Source: Kribbella soli (lineage in GTDB: Bacteria; Actinomycetota; Actinomycetes; Propionibacteriales; Kribbellaceae). Taken from it: a stretch of DNA of 64,000 nt. The notes beneath the pieces were generated by a model. The model did no database searches. It had not been told where the DNA came from and saw nothing but the letters and a program-made list of their open reading frames with translations. A program made the translations under genes and the position numbers. Of this stretch, positions 51,167 to 59,572 are shown in pieces. The DNA lies in assembly GCF_004331345.1 (NCBI RefSeq), contig NZ_SJJZ01000003.1, positions 620,001-684,000 on the forward strand, given 5' to 3'. How positions within the stretch are numbered: position 1 is the first letter of the stretch; the number at the start of each line of letters is the position of its first letter.

Positions 51167-51207
51167 GCACGTCCGGCATCACCCGATTGGGCTGATGCCG
51201 GACGTGC
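51167..51207. terminator. Perfect 15-bp stem hairpin between convergent genes
   Basis: GCACGTCCGGCATCA (51167-51181) pairs exactly with TGATGCCGGACGTGC (51193-51207) across an 11-base loop in which CCC and GGG can extend the stem. It ends 10 bp after the STAS stop and 9 bp before the permease stop on the other strand, so it is probably a two-way terminator. Its core repeats that at 43426-43455. Confidence 0.8.
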
Positions 51208-51215
51208 GGTACCTG

Positions 51216-52121
51216 TCAGGTCTTCGAGCCGGACAGAGCGATACCTTGCACGATCTGGCGCTGGGCGATGATGAATATCAGCAGCATCGGCAGCGCCGCC
51301 ATGGTCGTGGCCGCCATCAGGCTCGTCCAATCGGAGGAGTAGGCGCCCTTGAACTGGTTGACCACGAGCGGAATCGTGAAGTTCCGATCGCTGTTCAGGA
51401 AGATCAGCGGAGAGAAGAACGAGTTCCACTGTCCGAGGAACACAAAGATGCCGAGGGCCACGAGTGGGGTACGCAGCAGCGGCAGGATGATGGTGGTGAA
51501 GATCCGGACCCGCCCCGCGCCGTCGATCGAGGCAGCTTCCTCCAGCTCCAGCGGAATGCCGCGGACATATTGGCGGAGGAGGAAGACGCCGAAGGCGTTG
51601 AACAACGCAGGCGGGACGATCAGCGCCAGGTGGGTGTCGATCCAGCGGAGCTGCCCCATGATGACGTACAGCGGGATCACGGTCAGCTGGAACGGAACCA
51701 TCATGGTGGCCAGGAAGATGCCGAAGATCACTTTCCGCCCCGGAAAACGGATCCGCGCGAAGGCGTAGGCGGCCATCGAGCAGGTGATCAGGGTGAGGAC
51801 CGTGACCAGGCCGGCGATATAGACACTGTTGAGGTACGCGCGCGCGAAGTCGGCGCCCTGCCAAGCGGTGACGAAGTTCTGCGGCTGCCAGACCTTCGGC
51901 AGCAGCTTCGGCGGCTGGGCGAAGATCTCGTCCAGCGGCTTCAGCGCCGAGAACAGCATCCACAGGAACGGCACGAACATCACCAGCGAGCCCGCGACCA
52001 GAAGCAGGTGCAGCGGGATCCAGGACGGCTTGAACCGCCCCCCGCTCAGCCCATGAGAAGCATTCTTTCGACGCGCCGACTCGAGGCCCCGCGCGTCGAT
52101 CTCGCCTGATGAGGAAGTCAT
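51216..52121 (-). CDS. Carbohydrate ABC transporter permease (MalG family)
   Basis: This 301-residue protein has six predicted membrane helices and the EAA loop: LEEAASIDGAGRVRIFTTIILPLL near residue 205. The last segment has ATTMAALPMLLIFIIAQRQIVQGIALSGSKT, typical of MalG-like partners (the GxxKG end is varied here). The ATG at 52121 overlaps the stop of the upstream permease (ATGA); an ATG 18 bp earlier is also possible. It is the last gene of the binding-protein operon read leftwards. Confidence 0.93.
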   Translation of the reverse strand: MTSSSGEIDARGLESARRKNASHGLSGGRFKPSWIPLHLLLVAGSLVMFVPFLWMLFSALKPLDEIFAQPPKLLPKVWQPQNFVTAWQGADFARAYLNSVYIAGLVTVLTLITCSMAAYAFARIRFPGRKVIFGIFLATMMVPFQLTVIPLYVIMGQLRWIDTHLALIVPPALFNAFGVFLLRQYVRGIPLELEEAASIDGAGRVRIFTTIILPLLRTPLVALGIFVFLGQWNSFFSPLIFLNSDRNFTIPLVVNQFKGAYSSDWTSLMAATTMAALPMLLIFIIAQRQIVQGIALSGSKT

Positions 52122-53020
52122 TCGGTGTAATGCACCCATCTCTTCTGAGCAAGAAACTGGAGGCCGGTCAGGGCCAGCAGGACGAGGAACAGGTACACCG
52201 CGATGGCCGCGGCGAACCCGAACTTGAACTCACGGAAGGCGATGTTCACGATGTCGTACACGATCGTGTGGGCGTTCGCCGGCGCTGTGGTGTCGAAGAA
52301 GAAGTAGATGTAGTCGAACACCTGGAAGGACCCGATGATCGAGGTGATCGACAGGAACAGGATGGTCGGCGAGAGCAGCGGCACGGTGATCTTGCGCAGC
52401 TTCTGCCATTCCGAGGCGCCGTCGATGTCGGCGGCCTCCATCAGGGTGGGCGAGATGCTCTGCAGACCGGCGACGAACATCACGATCATGTAGCCGAGGC
52501 CCTGCCAGATCGACACCAGGACGATCGCAGGGATCGCCGTCCCCGGATCCTGCAGCCAGTCAGGTGGGTTGGGCACCCCGAGCGACTTCAGCAGGGAGCT
52601 GATGGGACTGATCTCGGGGTTCAGCAGCCAGAGCCAGATCGCGCCCACCGCGACGGTCGACGTGACCTGCGGCGCGAAGAAGAAGATCCGGTAGAACGGC
52701 GTCAATCGACCCGCCTTCTGAATGAAGAACGCGAAGAAGAAGCCGGTGATCAGCAGTCCGGGGACCTGGAGGGCGGTGAACCACGCGGTGTTCAGCCAGG
52801 ACTGCCGCAGCTGGTCGTTCTGCCAGACACCGATGAAGTTCTGCAGCCCGACGAACGTGCGCGAACCCAAACCGTCCCAGCTCGAGAACGACAGCACGAT
52901 GGCGAAGACCAGGGGACCCACCATGAAGGCGATCAGGCCGATGAGCTGCGGGGTGAGAAAGGCGTACCCCCACAGCGCTTCGGTCCGCCGTCTGCGCTTC
53001 ACATCGGATGCGAGCGCCAT
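52118..53020 (-). CDS. Carbohydrate ABC transporter permease (MalF family)
   Basis: This 300-residue protein has six membrane helices, starts ALWGYAFLTPQLIGLIAFMVGPLV, and has the EAA loop LMEAADIDGASEWQKLRKITVPLLSP near residue 205. It forms a heterodimer with the MalG-like partner encoded next. The ATPase component is not in this cluster and presumably is a shared MsiK/UgpC-type subunit. It lies 3 bp after the solute-binding protein gene stop, same strand. Confidence 0.93.
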   Translation of the reverse strand: MALASDVKRRRRTEALWGYAFLTPQLIGLIAFMVGPLVFAIVLSFSSWDGLGSRTFVGLQNFIGVWQNDQLRQSWLNTAWFTALQVPGLLITGFFFAFFIQKAGRLTPFYRIFFFAPQVTSTVAVGAIWLWLLNPEISPISSLLKSLGVPNPPDWLQDPGTAIPAIVLVSIWQGLGYMIVMFVAGLQSISPTLMEAADIDGASEWQKLRKITVPLLSPTILFLSITSIIGSFQVFDYIYFFFDTTAPANAHTIVYDIVNIAFREFKFGFAAAIAVYLFLVLLALTGLQFLAQKRWVHYTE

Positions 53021-53023
53021 GTC

Positions 53024-54379
53024 TCACTTCCCGTTGTTGATGAACTTGCAGATCTTGTCGGCCCACACCTTCGCGTTGTCGCCGGCCTTGATCGACTTGT
53101 CCATCTCGGTGCCGAGGTTGGCTCCGACCTCCGCCTTGGACGCGATGGCCGACGGGATGGCGTAGCCCGACTTGGCGGTGTCCGTGAACCAGGCACAGTG
53201 CTCGGGCAGCTTGTTCTCCATCACGACCTCGTCCAGTCCCGCGACGGCCGGCACGGCGTTGCCTCCGCCGGAGAGCCGGGCCTTCTGACCGTCCTTGCTG
53301 ACGAACCGGGTGGCGAAGTACATCGCGGCTTCGGGGTCCTTGGCCTTGGCGTTCACGGCCATGGCCGCTGTGTAGACGATCACCGGCGGTACGGTCTTCC
53401 CGTCGGCGGACGCGAACGGCGCGATGTCGTAGCCGAACTTCAGCTTCTTGAGGTTCGGGAGGATCCAGCGTCCCACCTGGCAGCTGGCGAGCTGCTGACT
53501 GTAGAACAAGGCGTCGATGGCCTGCCCCTTCGGCAGCGACCCGCCGTAGGTGATGTTGCCGTTGGCCATTCCCTCCCAGAGCCACTCGAGGGTCTCCATC
53601 GACTTCGCGTCCTCGTTGAAGATCATCTTGTCGCCGTCGACGACCTTGCCTCCGAACGCCGTCATCCAGCTGAGCATGGGGCCGAAGCCGCCTTCCAGCA
53701 CCATGCCCCGCTTGCCGGTGGCCTTGATCTTGGTCAGGAAGTCGTCGAGGGCGTCTCGGTTCCAGCCGCCGGATTCGTGCAGTTGCGCGGGGTTCTGGGT
53801 GATGCCGGCGGCCGCGCACATGTCCTTGTTGAACCAGAACACGATCGGGTTGCAGTCGACGACCAGTCCGTAGGTGCCCGGGCTGCCGTCGGCAGGTTTG
53901 CACCAGCCCATCAGGTTCGGATACAGGTCGTCGATCTTGACGGGCGCGTCCGCCTTCGACGTGAACTCGGTGAAATCGGCGACCTTCTTGGACTGGATGA
54001 GCCGCTGCATGCCGGAGTCCTGCACGTAGAAGACGTCCGGAGCGCTGCTGCCGGCGAGCTGGGTGAGCAGCTTGGCGCCGTAGTCGCCGACGACCACCTG
54101 GAAGGTGACCTTGGTCCCGTGCGCGGCCTCGTAGTCCTTCGAGATCTGCCGGAACCGCTCGGCCTCGCCCGGGTTCGCCCACGAGGCCCAGGTCACGGTG
54201 CCGCCCGCGCCGCCCGCACCGCCGGCGCCGCCCTTGCCGGCGGCACTCGAGGTGCCCCCCGCGCTACCGCCGGCGCAGGCCGTGAGCAACGCGCTCGAGC
54301 CCACTCCGGCGATGGCCGCACTGGCCAGGAAACCACGACGTGTGATCGGTCGCCCCAAGGGCAATTCATTAATCGGCAT
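53024..54379 (-). CDS. Extracellular sugar-binding lipoprotein of an ABC importer
   Basis: This 451-residue protein has a Tat-type lipoprotein signal (TRRGFLASAAIAGVGSSALL, then the lipobox LTAC, Cys40), a Gly/Ala/Ser-rich spacer, and family 1 solute-binding features: VTWASWANPGEAERFRQISKDYEA near the N-terminus and YFATRFVSKDGQKARLSGGGNAVPAV near residue 330. ATG 54379 is used; CTTCTCTTGGTTCGG-rich sequence upstream holds no obvious other start. It is the first gene of the importer operon, divergent from the GH36 gene, with a LacI-type operator in its promoter. Confidence 0.93.
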   Translation of the reverse strand: MPINELPLGRPITRRGFLASAAIAGVGSSALLTACAGGSAGGTSSAAGKGGAGGAGGAGGTVTWASWANPGEAERFRQISKDYEAAHGTKVTFQVVVGDYGAKLLTQLAGSSAPDVFYVQDSGMQRLIQSKKVADFTEFTSKADAPVKIDDLYPNLMGWCKPADGSPGTYGLVVDCNPIVFWFNKDMCAAAGITQNPAQLHESGGWNRDALDDFLTKIKATGKRGMVLEGGFGPMLSWMTAFGGKVVDGDKMIFNEDAKSMETLEWLWEGMANGNITYGGSLPKGQAIDALFYSQQLASCQVGRWILPNLKKLKFGYDIAPFASADGKTVPPVIVYTAAMAVNAKAKDPEAAMYFATRFVSKDGQKARLSGGGNAVPAVAGLDEVVMENKLPEHCAWFTDTAKSGYAIPSAIASKAEVGANLGTEMDKSIKAGDNAKVWADKICKFINNGK

Positions 54380-54474
54380 CACAGTTCTCCTTCTCTTGGT
54401 TCGGTTTTCGGCAGACGGCCACACCGGCGAGGTCGGAGCTGAGAGCCGGCCCGGCGGCTCCTCGAAGAAGGCGG

Positions 54475-54503
54475 ATATTAGCGGTAAAACTTAGGGACGT
54501 CAG
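54475..54503 (-). promoter_or_regulatory. Importer promoter with LacI-type operator O1
   Basis: On the minus strand CTGACG (54503-54498) and TAATAT (54480-54475), 17 bp apart, are good -35 and -10 candidates. The + strand TTAGCGGTAA (54478-54487) is a pseudo-palindrome with central CG like LacI-family operators and overlaps this -10. It is an exact inverted copy (AGCGGTAAAACT, 54480-54491) of O2. Confidence 0.6.
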
Positions 54504-54519
54504 GCAATTCCGTCAACAC

Positions 54520-54548
54520 TTCGGAGCATTCAGTTTTACCGCTATAGT
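54520..54548 (+). promoter_or_regulatory. GH36 promoter with LacI-type operator O2; leaderless start
   Basis: TTCGGA (54520-54525) and TATAGT (54543-54548) are 17 bp apart. Transcription would begin about 54555, at the GTG 54556, so the message is probably leaderless. The inverted copy AGTTTTACCGCT (54532-54543) overlaps the -10. O1 and O2 centres are about 52 bp apart, about five helical turns. Confidence 0.6.
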
Positions 54549-54555
54549 CCAGCCC

Positions 54556-56286
54556 GTGACGACATTTGAGATCCGCTCCGCCGATGGTCGTACCGTCCGC
54601 AGCGCAAGCCTGACCGGCCCCGGCACGCTGACCGAGCGCGCGGCTGCCGAGCCCGGTGTCCTGCGGTACGACGTGGTTGCCGACGTCGCTGCCGACGGTC
54701 CGGTGACGCTGCGCTGGACCTGGCCGGCCGAGGACGCGGTGACGCTCTGGAAGGCGGCCCAGGGATCACGCCGTAACCTCCCGACCGACTGGGGCTCGCA
54801 CCGCGACCTCCGTTCCGTCCGCTCCGCACCCGTCGCCACGCTCGTCGATCCGCAGGACCGCAGCCTGGTGACCATCTCGTTGTCGTCGAACGTCCGGGGC
54901 TGCGACTTCGCCGTCGGGGTGAGCGAGGAGACCGCGGAACAGCTGATCGAGCTGACCGTGACGGATCTCGAGGGCGAAGGCTTCGCTCTGCGGATCGATC
55001 TGCGGGCGCAGCACTTCGCCGAGGCGTTGCGTGCCGTGACGGCGGAGTGGGCGGCCGAGCTGGGTGACCGGATCGCCGACGTACCGCCGGTCGCGCGACA
55101 GGCGATGTACTCGACCTGGTACAGCGACCACCAGCACGTCTCGGCCGAGTCCGTCGAGCGGCACGCCCGCGCGGGAGCGGCGTACGGCACCGAGGCGGTC
55201 ATCGTCGACGACGGCTGGCAGACCGACGACACGCGGCGCGGGTACGCGTACTGCGGCGATTGGGAGCCGACCAGCCACAAGTTCCCCGACATGGCCGAGC
55301 ATGTACGTCGCGTGCACGCGCTCGGCCAGCGGTACGTACTGTGGCTCGCGCCGCCGCTGATCGGTGTGCACTCGAAGGCCTGGGACAAGCTGAAGGACCT
55401 CACACTCGGCTTTGCCGACGGCGAGGTGACCGCCGTCCTCGACCCCCGCTATCCCGAGGTCCGCGAACACCTCCTGGAATGCTGCGTTCGTCCGGTGCGT
55501 GACTGGGGCGTCGACGGCCTGAAGATCGACTTCATCGATTCCTGGGCGCGGAGCAGCGTCCCTCCAGGACCGGGCGGTGACTGCTCCTCCGTCGACGAAG
55601 GCGTGGAGCGGTTCTTGCAGGCCGTCACCGACGAGCTACGGAAGCTGCGGCCCGACGTGCTGATCGAGTTCCGTCAGGACTACGTGCACCCGAGGCTCTG
55701 GCAGTTCGGCACGTTCCTGCGGGCCGGCGACTGTGCGCTCGACCCGGTGGAGAACCGTGTCCGCACGATCGACTGCCGACTGCTGGCCGGTGACCGCGCG
55801 GTGCACTCCGACATGCTGATGTGGCACCCGTCGGCGTCGGCGGAGAACGTCGCGCAGCACTTCATCGGTGCCTTGTTCAGTACGGCGCAGGTGTCGATGG
55901 AGTTGGACGCGCTGCCGCCCGAGCATGAGCAGGTGGTCCGGTACTGGCTCGGATTCCTGCGCGATCACGCCGACGCGCTGCTGCACGGCGTACTGCTGCC
56001 GTCGCGAACGGATGCGCGGTACACGCAGGTTCGCGCGGTCGGTGCGACGGAAACCGTGGTTGCCGTGTACGCGAATCCTGTCGTGCGGGTGCAGGAGTCG
56101 TGCACCGTCGTGGTGAACGGTGGCGCCGAGCGGCGACTGTACGTCGAAGGTGCGTGCGACCGGCTTGTCGACCTCGTAGTGTCTGACTGTTCGGGCCACG
56201 AGGTGCACCGAGAGACGACGACTCCGCCTGAGGTGTGGACGATCGACGTTCCGGTCGGTGGATCAGCCCGGATCGTGTGCGACTAA
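54556..56286 (+). CDS. GH36-type alpha-galactosidase-like glycosidase
   Basis: This 576-residue enzyme has the GH36/GH31-clan barrel features: EAVIVDDGWQTDDTRRGYAYCGDWEPTSHKFPDM near residue 215, YVLWLAPPLIG, the nucleophile region GVDGLKIDFIDSW with Asp near 324, and IEFRQDYVHPRLW where the acid/base Asp should lie. It is shorter than standard GH36 (about 700) and lacks a signal peptide, so it acts inside the cell on an imported oligosaccharide. GTG 54556 follows the promoter by a few bases. It is divergent from an ABC importer and followed by its LacI regulator. Confidence 0.88.
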   Translation: MTTFEIRSADGRTVRSASLTGPGTLTERAAAEPGVLRYDVVADVAADGPVTLRWTWPAEDAVTLWKAAQGSRRNLPTDWGSHRDLRSVRSAPVATLVDPQDRSLVTISLSSNVRGCDFAVGVSEETAEQLIELTVTDLEGEGFALRIDLRAQHFAEALRAVTAEWAAELGDRIADVPPVARQAMYSTWYSDHQHVSAESVERHARAGAAYGTEAVIVDDGWQTDDTRRGYAYCGDWEPTSHKFPDMAEHVRRVHALGQRYVLWLAPPLIGVHSKAWDKLKDLTLGFADGEVTAVLDPRYPEVREHLLECCVRPVRDWGVDGLKIDFIDSWARSSVPPGPGGDCSSVDEGVERFLQAVTDELRKLRPDVLIEFRQDYVHPRLWQFGTFLRAGDCALDPVENRVRTIDCRLLAGDRAVHSDMLMWHPSASAENVAQHFIGALFSTAQVSMELDALPPEHEQVVRYWLGFLRDHADALLHGVLLPSRTDARYTQVRAVGATETVVAVYANPVVRVQESCTVVVNGGAERRLYVEGACDRLVDLVVSDCSGHEVHRETTTPPEVWTIDVPVGGSARIVCD

Positions 56287-56296
56287 GGGGGAACGG

Positions 56297-57301
56297 TTGG
56301 CTGACGAGAAACCGCGGCGTACGACTGTCGCGGACGTCGCCCGATTGGCCGGGGTGTCGGCGATGACGGTGTCGAACGTGCTCAACGCGCCACACCGCGT
56401 AGCGGCACCGACAGTCCGGACCGTGCGCGCCGCGATCCAGGAACTCGGGTACATCCCGAACCACGCTGCCCGCGCGTTGTCGTCCGGACGCAGCCAGGTG
56501 ATCGGCCTGCCGATGTCCTTCGAGGACGACCTCGTGGACGACGAGAACCCGGGCCTGGGCGGGTTCCTGCACAGCCTGCTCGGCGGTCTGGTCAAGGCGG
56601 CCGCGGTCTCGGGGTACGGCGTCCATGTTGTCGAGACCCCGGCCGACAGCGCGGCCGAGATCGTGCTGTACGAGAAGCTGATCGCGGCGCGGCAGGTCGA
56701 CGCGATCGTCGTCCTGGAGACGATGCCGCACGACGAGCGGATCGAGTTCCTCAGCCGCCGGCGGTTCCCGTTCGTGGCGTTCGGGCGGACGGGGCCGGAG
56801 CATCGGCAGTGCTGGGTCGACGTGGACAACGAGTCGTCGATGGCCGGTGTCGCCGCGCATCTGCGGTCGACCGGCCGGGAGCGGGCGGTGTACCTGGCGA
56901 CGGACAGCCCGCTGCCGTGGGTGCATCAGCGGCGGGACGGGTTCATCCGGGAGTTCCCGTCGACGGTAGACCGATCGTTCGGTTCGCTCGAGGCAGTCGC
57001 GGCGTACGTCGAGGAGCTGGATCCGCCAGACGTTTTCGTTGCGGACAACGACGCGTTCGCGGTGGTGGCGATGCGGACGCTGCAGCGGCGCGGGATCGCC
57101 GTCGGTCAGGACGTTGCGGTCACCGGGTTCAACGACTTCCCGTTCGCGAGCATGCTCGACACACCGCTCACGACCGCCCGGATCCCGCTGCGGGACATCG
57201 CCGCCTTCCTGTTCGACCGCGCCCTGCGAGAGATCAGCGGCGACCCGGACGAGCCGGGCAGACTCGTCACGGCGCCGCTGGTCATCCGCGCGAGTGCCTA
57301 A
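56297..57301 (+). CDS. LacI-family transcriptional regulator
   Basis: This 334-residue protein has the N-terminal HTH TVADVARLAGVSAMTVSNVLN with hinge helix NHAARALSSGRSQVIG, then a periplasmic-binding-like domain with VDVDNESSMAGVAAHL and DVAVTGFNDFPFASMLDTPLTTARIP. The TTG at 56297 is chosen because AAGGGGGA lies 5 nt upstream. It is 10 bp after the glycosidase gene and likely represses both divergent promoters through O1 and O2; the sugar inducer is unknown. Its stop overlaps the convergent dehydrogenase stop by 4 bp. Confidence 0.93.
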   Translation: MADEKPRRTTVADVARLAGVSAMTVSNVLNAPHRVAAPTVRTVRAAIQELGYIPNHAARALSSGRSQVIGLPMSFEDDLVDDENPGLGGFLHSLLGGLVKAAAVSGYGVHVVETPADSAAEIVLYEKLIAARQVDAIVVLETMPHDERIEFLSRRRFPFVAFGRTGPEHRQCWVDVDNESSMAGVAAHLRSTGRERAVYLATDSPLPWVHQRRDGFIREFPSTVDRSFGSLEAVAAYVEELDPPDVFVADNDAFAVVAMRTLQRRGIAVGQDVAVTGFNDFPFASMLDTPLTTARIPLRDIAAFLFDRALREISGDPDEPGRLVTAPLVIRASA

Positions 57302-58335
57302 GGCCTGACGAGTACCTTGAGGGCGGTGCGGTCGTCCATCGTGCGGTAGCCGTCGGCCACGTCGGCGAGGGCGACCTCGCTGTCGAAGACCTTGCCTGGG
57401 TCGACGTTGCCCGCGAGGACGTCGGGAAGCAGGGTTTCGATGTAGGCGCGGGCCGGCGCCGGACCGCCGGTGAGGGTGATGTTGGGCAAGAAGAGGCTGG
57501 CGAACCCGATCGGGGCGTCGGTGTACTGCGGTACGCCGACACGGCTGATGACGCCGCCGGCCCGGACGACTCCGATCGCCTGGTCGTACGCGGGCCGATG
57601 ACCGACAGCTTCGAGTACGACGTGCGTACCGTCGCCGCCGGTGAGGTCCCGTACGCGGGCGATCCCCTCGTCGCCGCGCTCGGCTACGACGTCTGTCGCG
57701 CCGTACTCGCGACCGAGGTCGGTGCGCGCGGTGTGGCGGCCCATGAGGATGATCTGCTCGGCGCCGAGGCGCTTCGCCGACAGGACGGCCATCAGACCGA
57801 CGGCTCCGTCACCGATCACCGTCACGCTCGTACGCGGGTTGACGTTCGCCTTGATCGCCGCGTGGTAGCCGGTTCCGTACACGTCGGACAGCGTGAGCAG
57901 CGACGGGATCAGCGGTGAGGTCTCTTCGACCGGTACGGCGACAAGGGTGCCGTCCGCGAGCGGGACCCGGACGGCCTCGGCCTGGCCGCCGGCGACGTCG
58001 CCGGCGTTCCAGAAACCGCCGTGCCGGCAGGAGGTCTGCAGGCCCTCGCGGCAGAAGTCGCAGGTGCCGTCGGACCACGCGAACGGCGCGATCACGAAGT
58101 CGCCGGCCTTGACCGTGGTCACGTCGCTGCCGGTCTCTTCGACAACACCGACGAACTCGTGGCCCATCGATTTGCCGTCCGGCGTCGCCGCCAGGGAGTG
58201 GTATGGGTGCAGATCGGACCCGCAGACACAAGCCCGCACAACACGGACGATCGCGTCGGTCGGTTCCTTGATGATCGGGTCGGGCGCATCGACGACGCGA
58301 ACGTCGCCGGCGCCGTACATATAGGTGGCTCGCAT
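57298..58335 (-). CDS. Zinc-dependent alcohol dehydrogenase family protein
   Basis: This 345-residue MDR enzyme has the catalytic zinc ligands in VRACVCGSDLHPYHS and GHEFVGVVE, the structural-zinc-like cluster CDFCREGLQTSC, and the NAD(P) motif VTVIGDGAVGLMAVLSAKRLGA. The C-terminal DGYRTMDDRTALKVLV is standard. It oxidises an alcohol or aldehyde, substrate unknown. Start ATG 58335. It ends an operon that includes the DUF2255, CMD and cupin genes to its right, all opposite to the XRE regulator. Confidence 0.92.
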   Translation of the reverse strand: MRATYMYGAGDVRVVDAPDPIIKEPTDAIVRVVRACVCGSDLHPYHSLAATPDGKSMGHEFVGVVEETGSDVTTVKAGDFVIAPFAWSDGTCDFCREGLQTSCRHGGFWNAGDVAGGQAEAVRVPLADGTLVAVPVEETSPLIPSLLTLSDVYGTGYHAAIKANVNPRTSVTVIGDGAVGLMAVLSAKRLGAEQIILMGRHTARTDLGREYGATDVVAERGDEGIARVRDLTGGDGTHVVLEAVGHRPAYDQAIGVVRAGGVISRVGVPQYTDAPIGFASLFLPNITLTGGPAPARAYIETLLPDVLAGNVDPGKVFDSEVALADVADGYRTMDDRTALKVLVRP

Positions 58336-58351
58336 GAGTTTCCTTCGGTAG

Positions 58352-58741
58352 TTACTGCTTCTCGGTGTCGTCAGGGAGGAGGCGGAGGGTGCCGGCGGCG
58401 GCGAGCTGGCCGACGACGCTGCCGACGATCCGTGGGCCGTACCGGTCGTACTTCGTGTGGTAGGCCTTGTCGACCGCGCTGTGGACCTTGCTGTCCGGGA
58501 CCTCGAAGACGACGTCGCGTTCGATGCCTCCGGCACGGATCCGGCCGCGGCCTCTGATCGTGGCGCGCCGGAACCACGGGTTGTCGGTGCCGTGGGCGGA
58601 CCGGACGTAGAGATCGTCATCGGCACGCACCACCCAGATGGTCACGAACGGCCGAAGGGACCCGTCTGTGCGCCGGGAGCTGACCTGCAACTCGGTCGCC
58701 TGTCCGACCCGCTGCAGGTCCTGCTCGCTCCAGCCGCTCAC
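58352..58741 (-). CDS. DUF2255 family protein
   Basis: This 129-residue protein has the DUF2255 layout: WSEQDLQRVGQATELQVSSRRTDG, then TIWVVRADDDLYVRSAHG, NPWFRRATIRGRGRIRAGGIERDVVFE and a terminal helix VDKAYHTKYDRYG. The fold is related to flavin-reductase-like split barrels, so a flavin or nitroreductase-type role is possible but unproven. It lies 16 bp upstream of the dehydrogenase and overlaps the CMD stop, so it is in the same operon. Confidence 0.85.
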   Translation of the reverse strand: MSGWSEQDLQRVGQATELQVSSRRTDGSLRPFVTIWVVRADDDLYVRSAHGTDNPWFRRATIRGRGRIRAGGIERDVVFEVPDSKVHSAVDKAYHTKYDRYGPRIVGSVVGQLAAAGTLRLLPDDTEKQ

Positions 58742-59067
58742 TTCGCCGGCTCCGCGGCGCCGAAGACGTCCTTGGCGACGGTGATCGCCGACATGGCGCG
58801 CGGCCAGCCGGCGTAGAAGGCCAGGTGGATGATCGCCTCTTTGAGTTCGGTCTCGGTGAGGCCGTTGGTCTTGGCCCGGGCGAGGTGGCTGCGCAGTTGT
58901 TCGGTGCTGCCGTTGGTGATCAGCGCGGCGCAGGTGATCAGGCTCCGGTCCCGGGGGCTGAGTTCGGTGCGCGCCCAGATGTCGCCGAACAGCACCTCGT
59001 CGGTGAGCTCGACCAGCTTCGGCGCGAAGTCCCCGATCGCCCGCTGGGCGGGGGTTTGCTCGGTCAT
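58738..59067 (-). CDS. Carboxymuconolactone decarboxylase (CMD/AhpD-like) family protein
   Basis: This 109-residue helical protein shows LVELTDEVLFGDIWARTELSPRDRSLITCAALITNG and LKEAIIHLAFYAGWPRAMSAI. AhpD-type members have a CxxC redox pair here; only one Cys (in LITCAAL) is seen, so it is probably of the decarboxylase-like or redox-inactive kind. ATG 59067 is used and overlaps the cupin gene stop by 4 bp. It likely functions with the cupin and dehydrogenase in one pathway. Confidence 0.9.
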   Translation of the reverse strand: MTEQTPAQRAIGDFAPKLVELTDEVLFGDIWARTELSPRDRSLITCAALITNGSTEQLRSHLARAKTNGLTETELKEAIIHLAFYAGWPRAMSAITVAKDVFGAAEPAK

Positions 59068-59471
59068 GACTGTGCCTTCTCGTAGTCGGTGTCGGTGACG
59101 TGTTCGCCCCAGGTCGTCTCCGGTACGTCGGGGTCGCCGGTGCCGTCCCAGATGGCCAAGTGGGTCATGAAGCAATCGACGGTCGCGCCGTGCCAGTGCC
59201 ACTCCCCCGGTGGGGTGTGCACGGTGTCGCCGGGCCGCATCACGATCACCTGACCGTCCCGGGTACCGACCAGGCCGACGCCCTCGGTGACGTGCAGGGT
59301 CTGGCCCATGGCGTGCACATGCCAGGCGGTGTGAGCGCCGGGTGGGAAGTGCACCGCGTTCACCCGCGCGCGAGACGGCTCCTCACCGCGGTAGATCTGG
59401 TCGAACCAGACCTCGCCCACGAACCAGTCGCCCGGTCCTTTCCCGGTCGCGGGTTTCGTCAGTTTCTCCAT
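59064..59471 (-). CDS. Cupin-domain protein
   Basis: This 135-residue single-domain cupin shows motif 1 in GAHTAWHVHAMGQTLHVTEG (His and Gln metal ligands, with the Glu of the motif) and motif 2 in PGDTVHTPPGEWHWHGAT with the final His. It could be a metal-binding isomerase or dioxygenase. It is the first gene of the operon running to 57298 and is divergent from the XRE-type regulator 101 bp away, which probably controls it. Confidence 0.9.
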   Translation of the reverse strand: MEKLTKPATGKGPGDWFVGEVWFDQIYRGEEPSRARVNAVHFPPGAHTAWHVHAMGQTLHVTEGVGLVGTRDGQVIVMRPGDTVHTPPGEWHWHGATVDCFMTHLAIWDGTGDPDVPETTWGEHVTDTDYEKAQS

Positions 59472-59572
59472 GTGTGCCAGTGAACGGGCTGCCGCGTGCC
59501 CGCGGGAGTCACTGTCGTTCCAGGTAACGTCAGTACCTCCTTCAGTTCCGGGTACCCGTCTACGGTGGAGGC

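Noticed and set aside
52109-54442. A 777-codon plus-strand frame over the ABC importer genes
   Set aside because: Low-complexity shadow of two permeases and a binding protein with strong family signatures on the minus strand.
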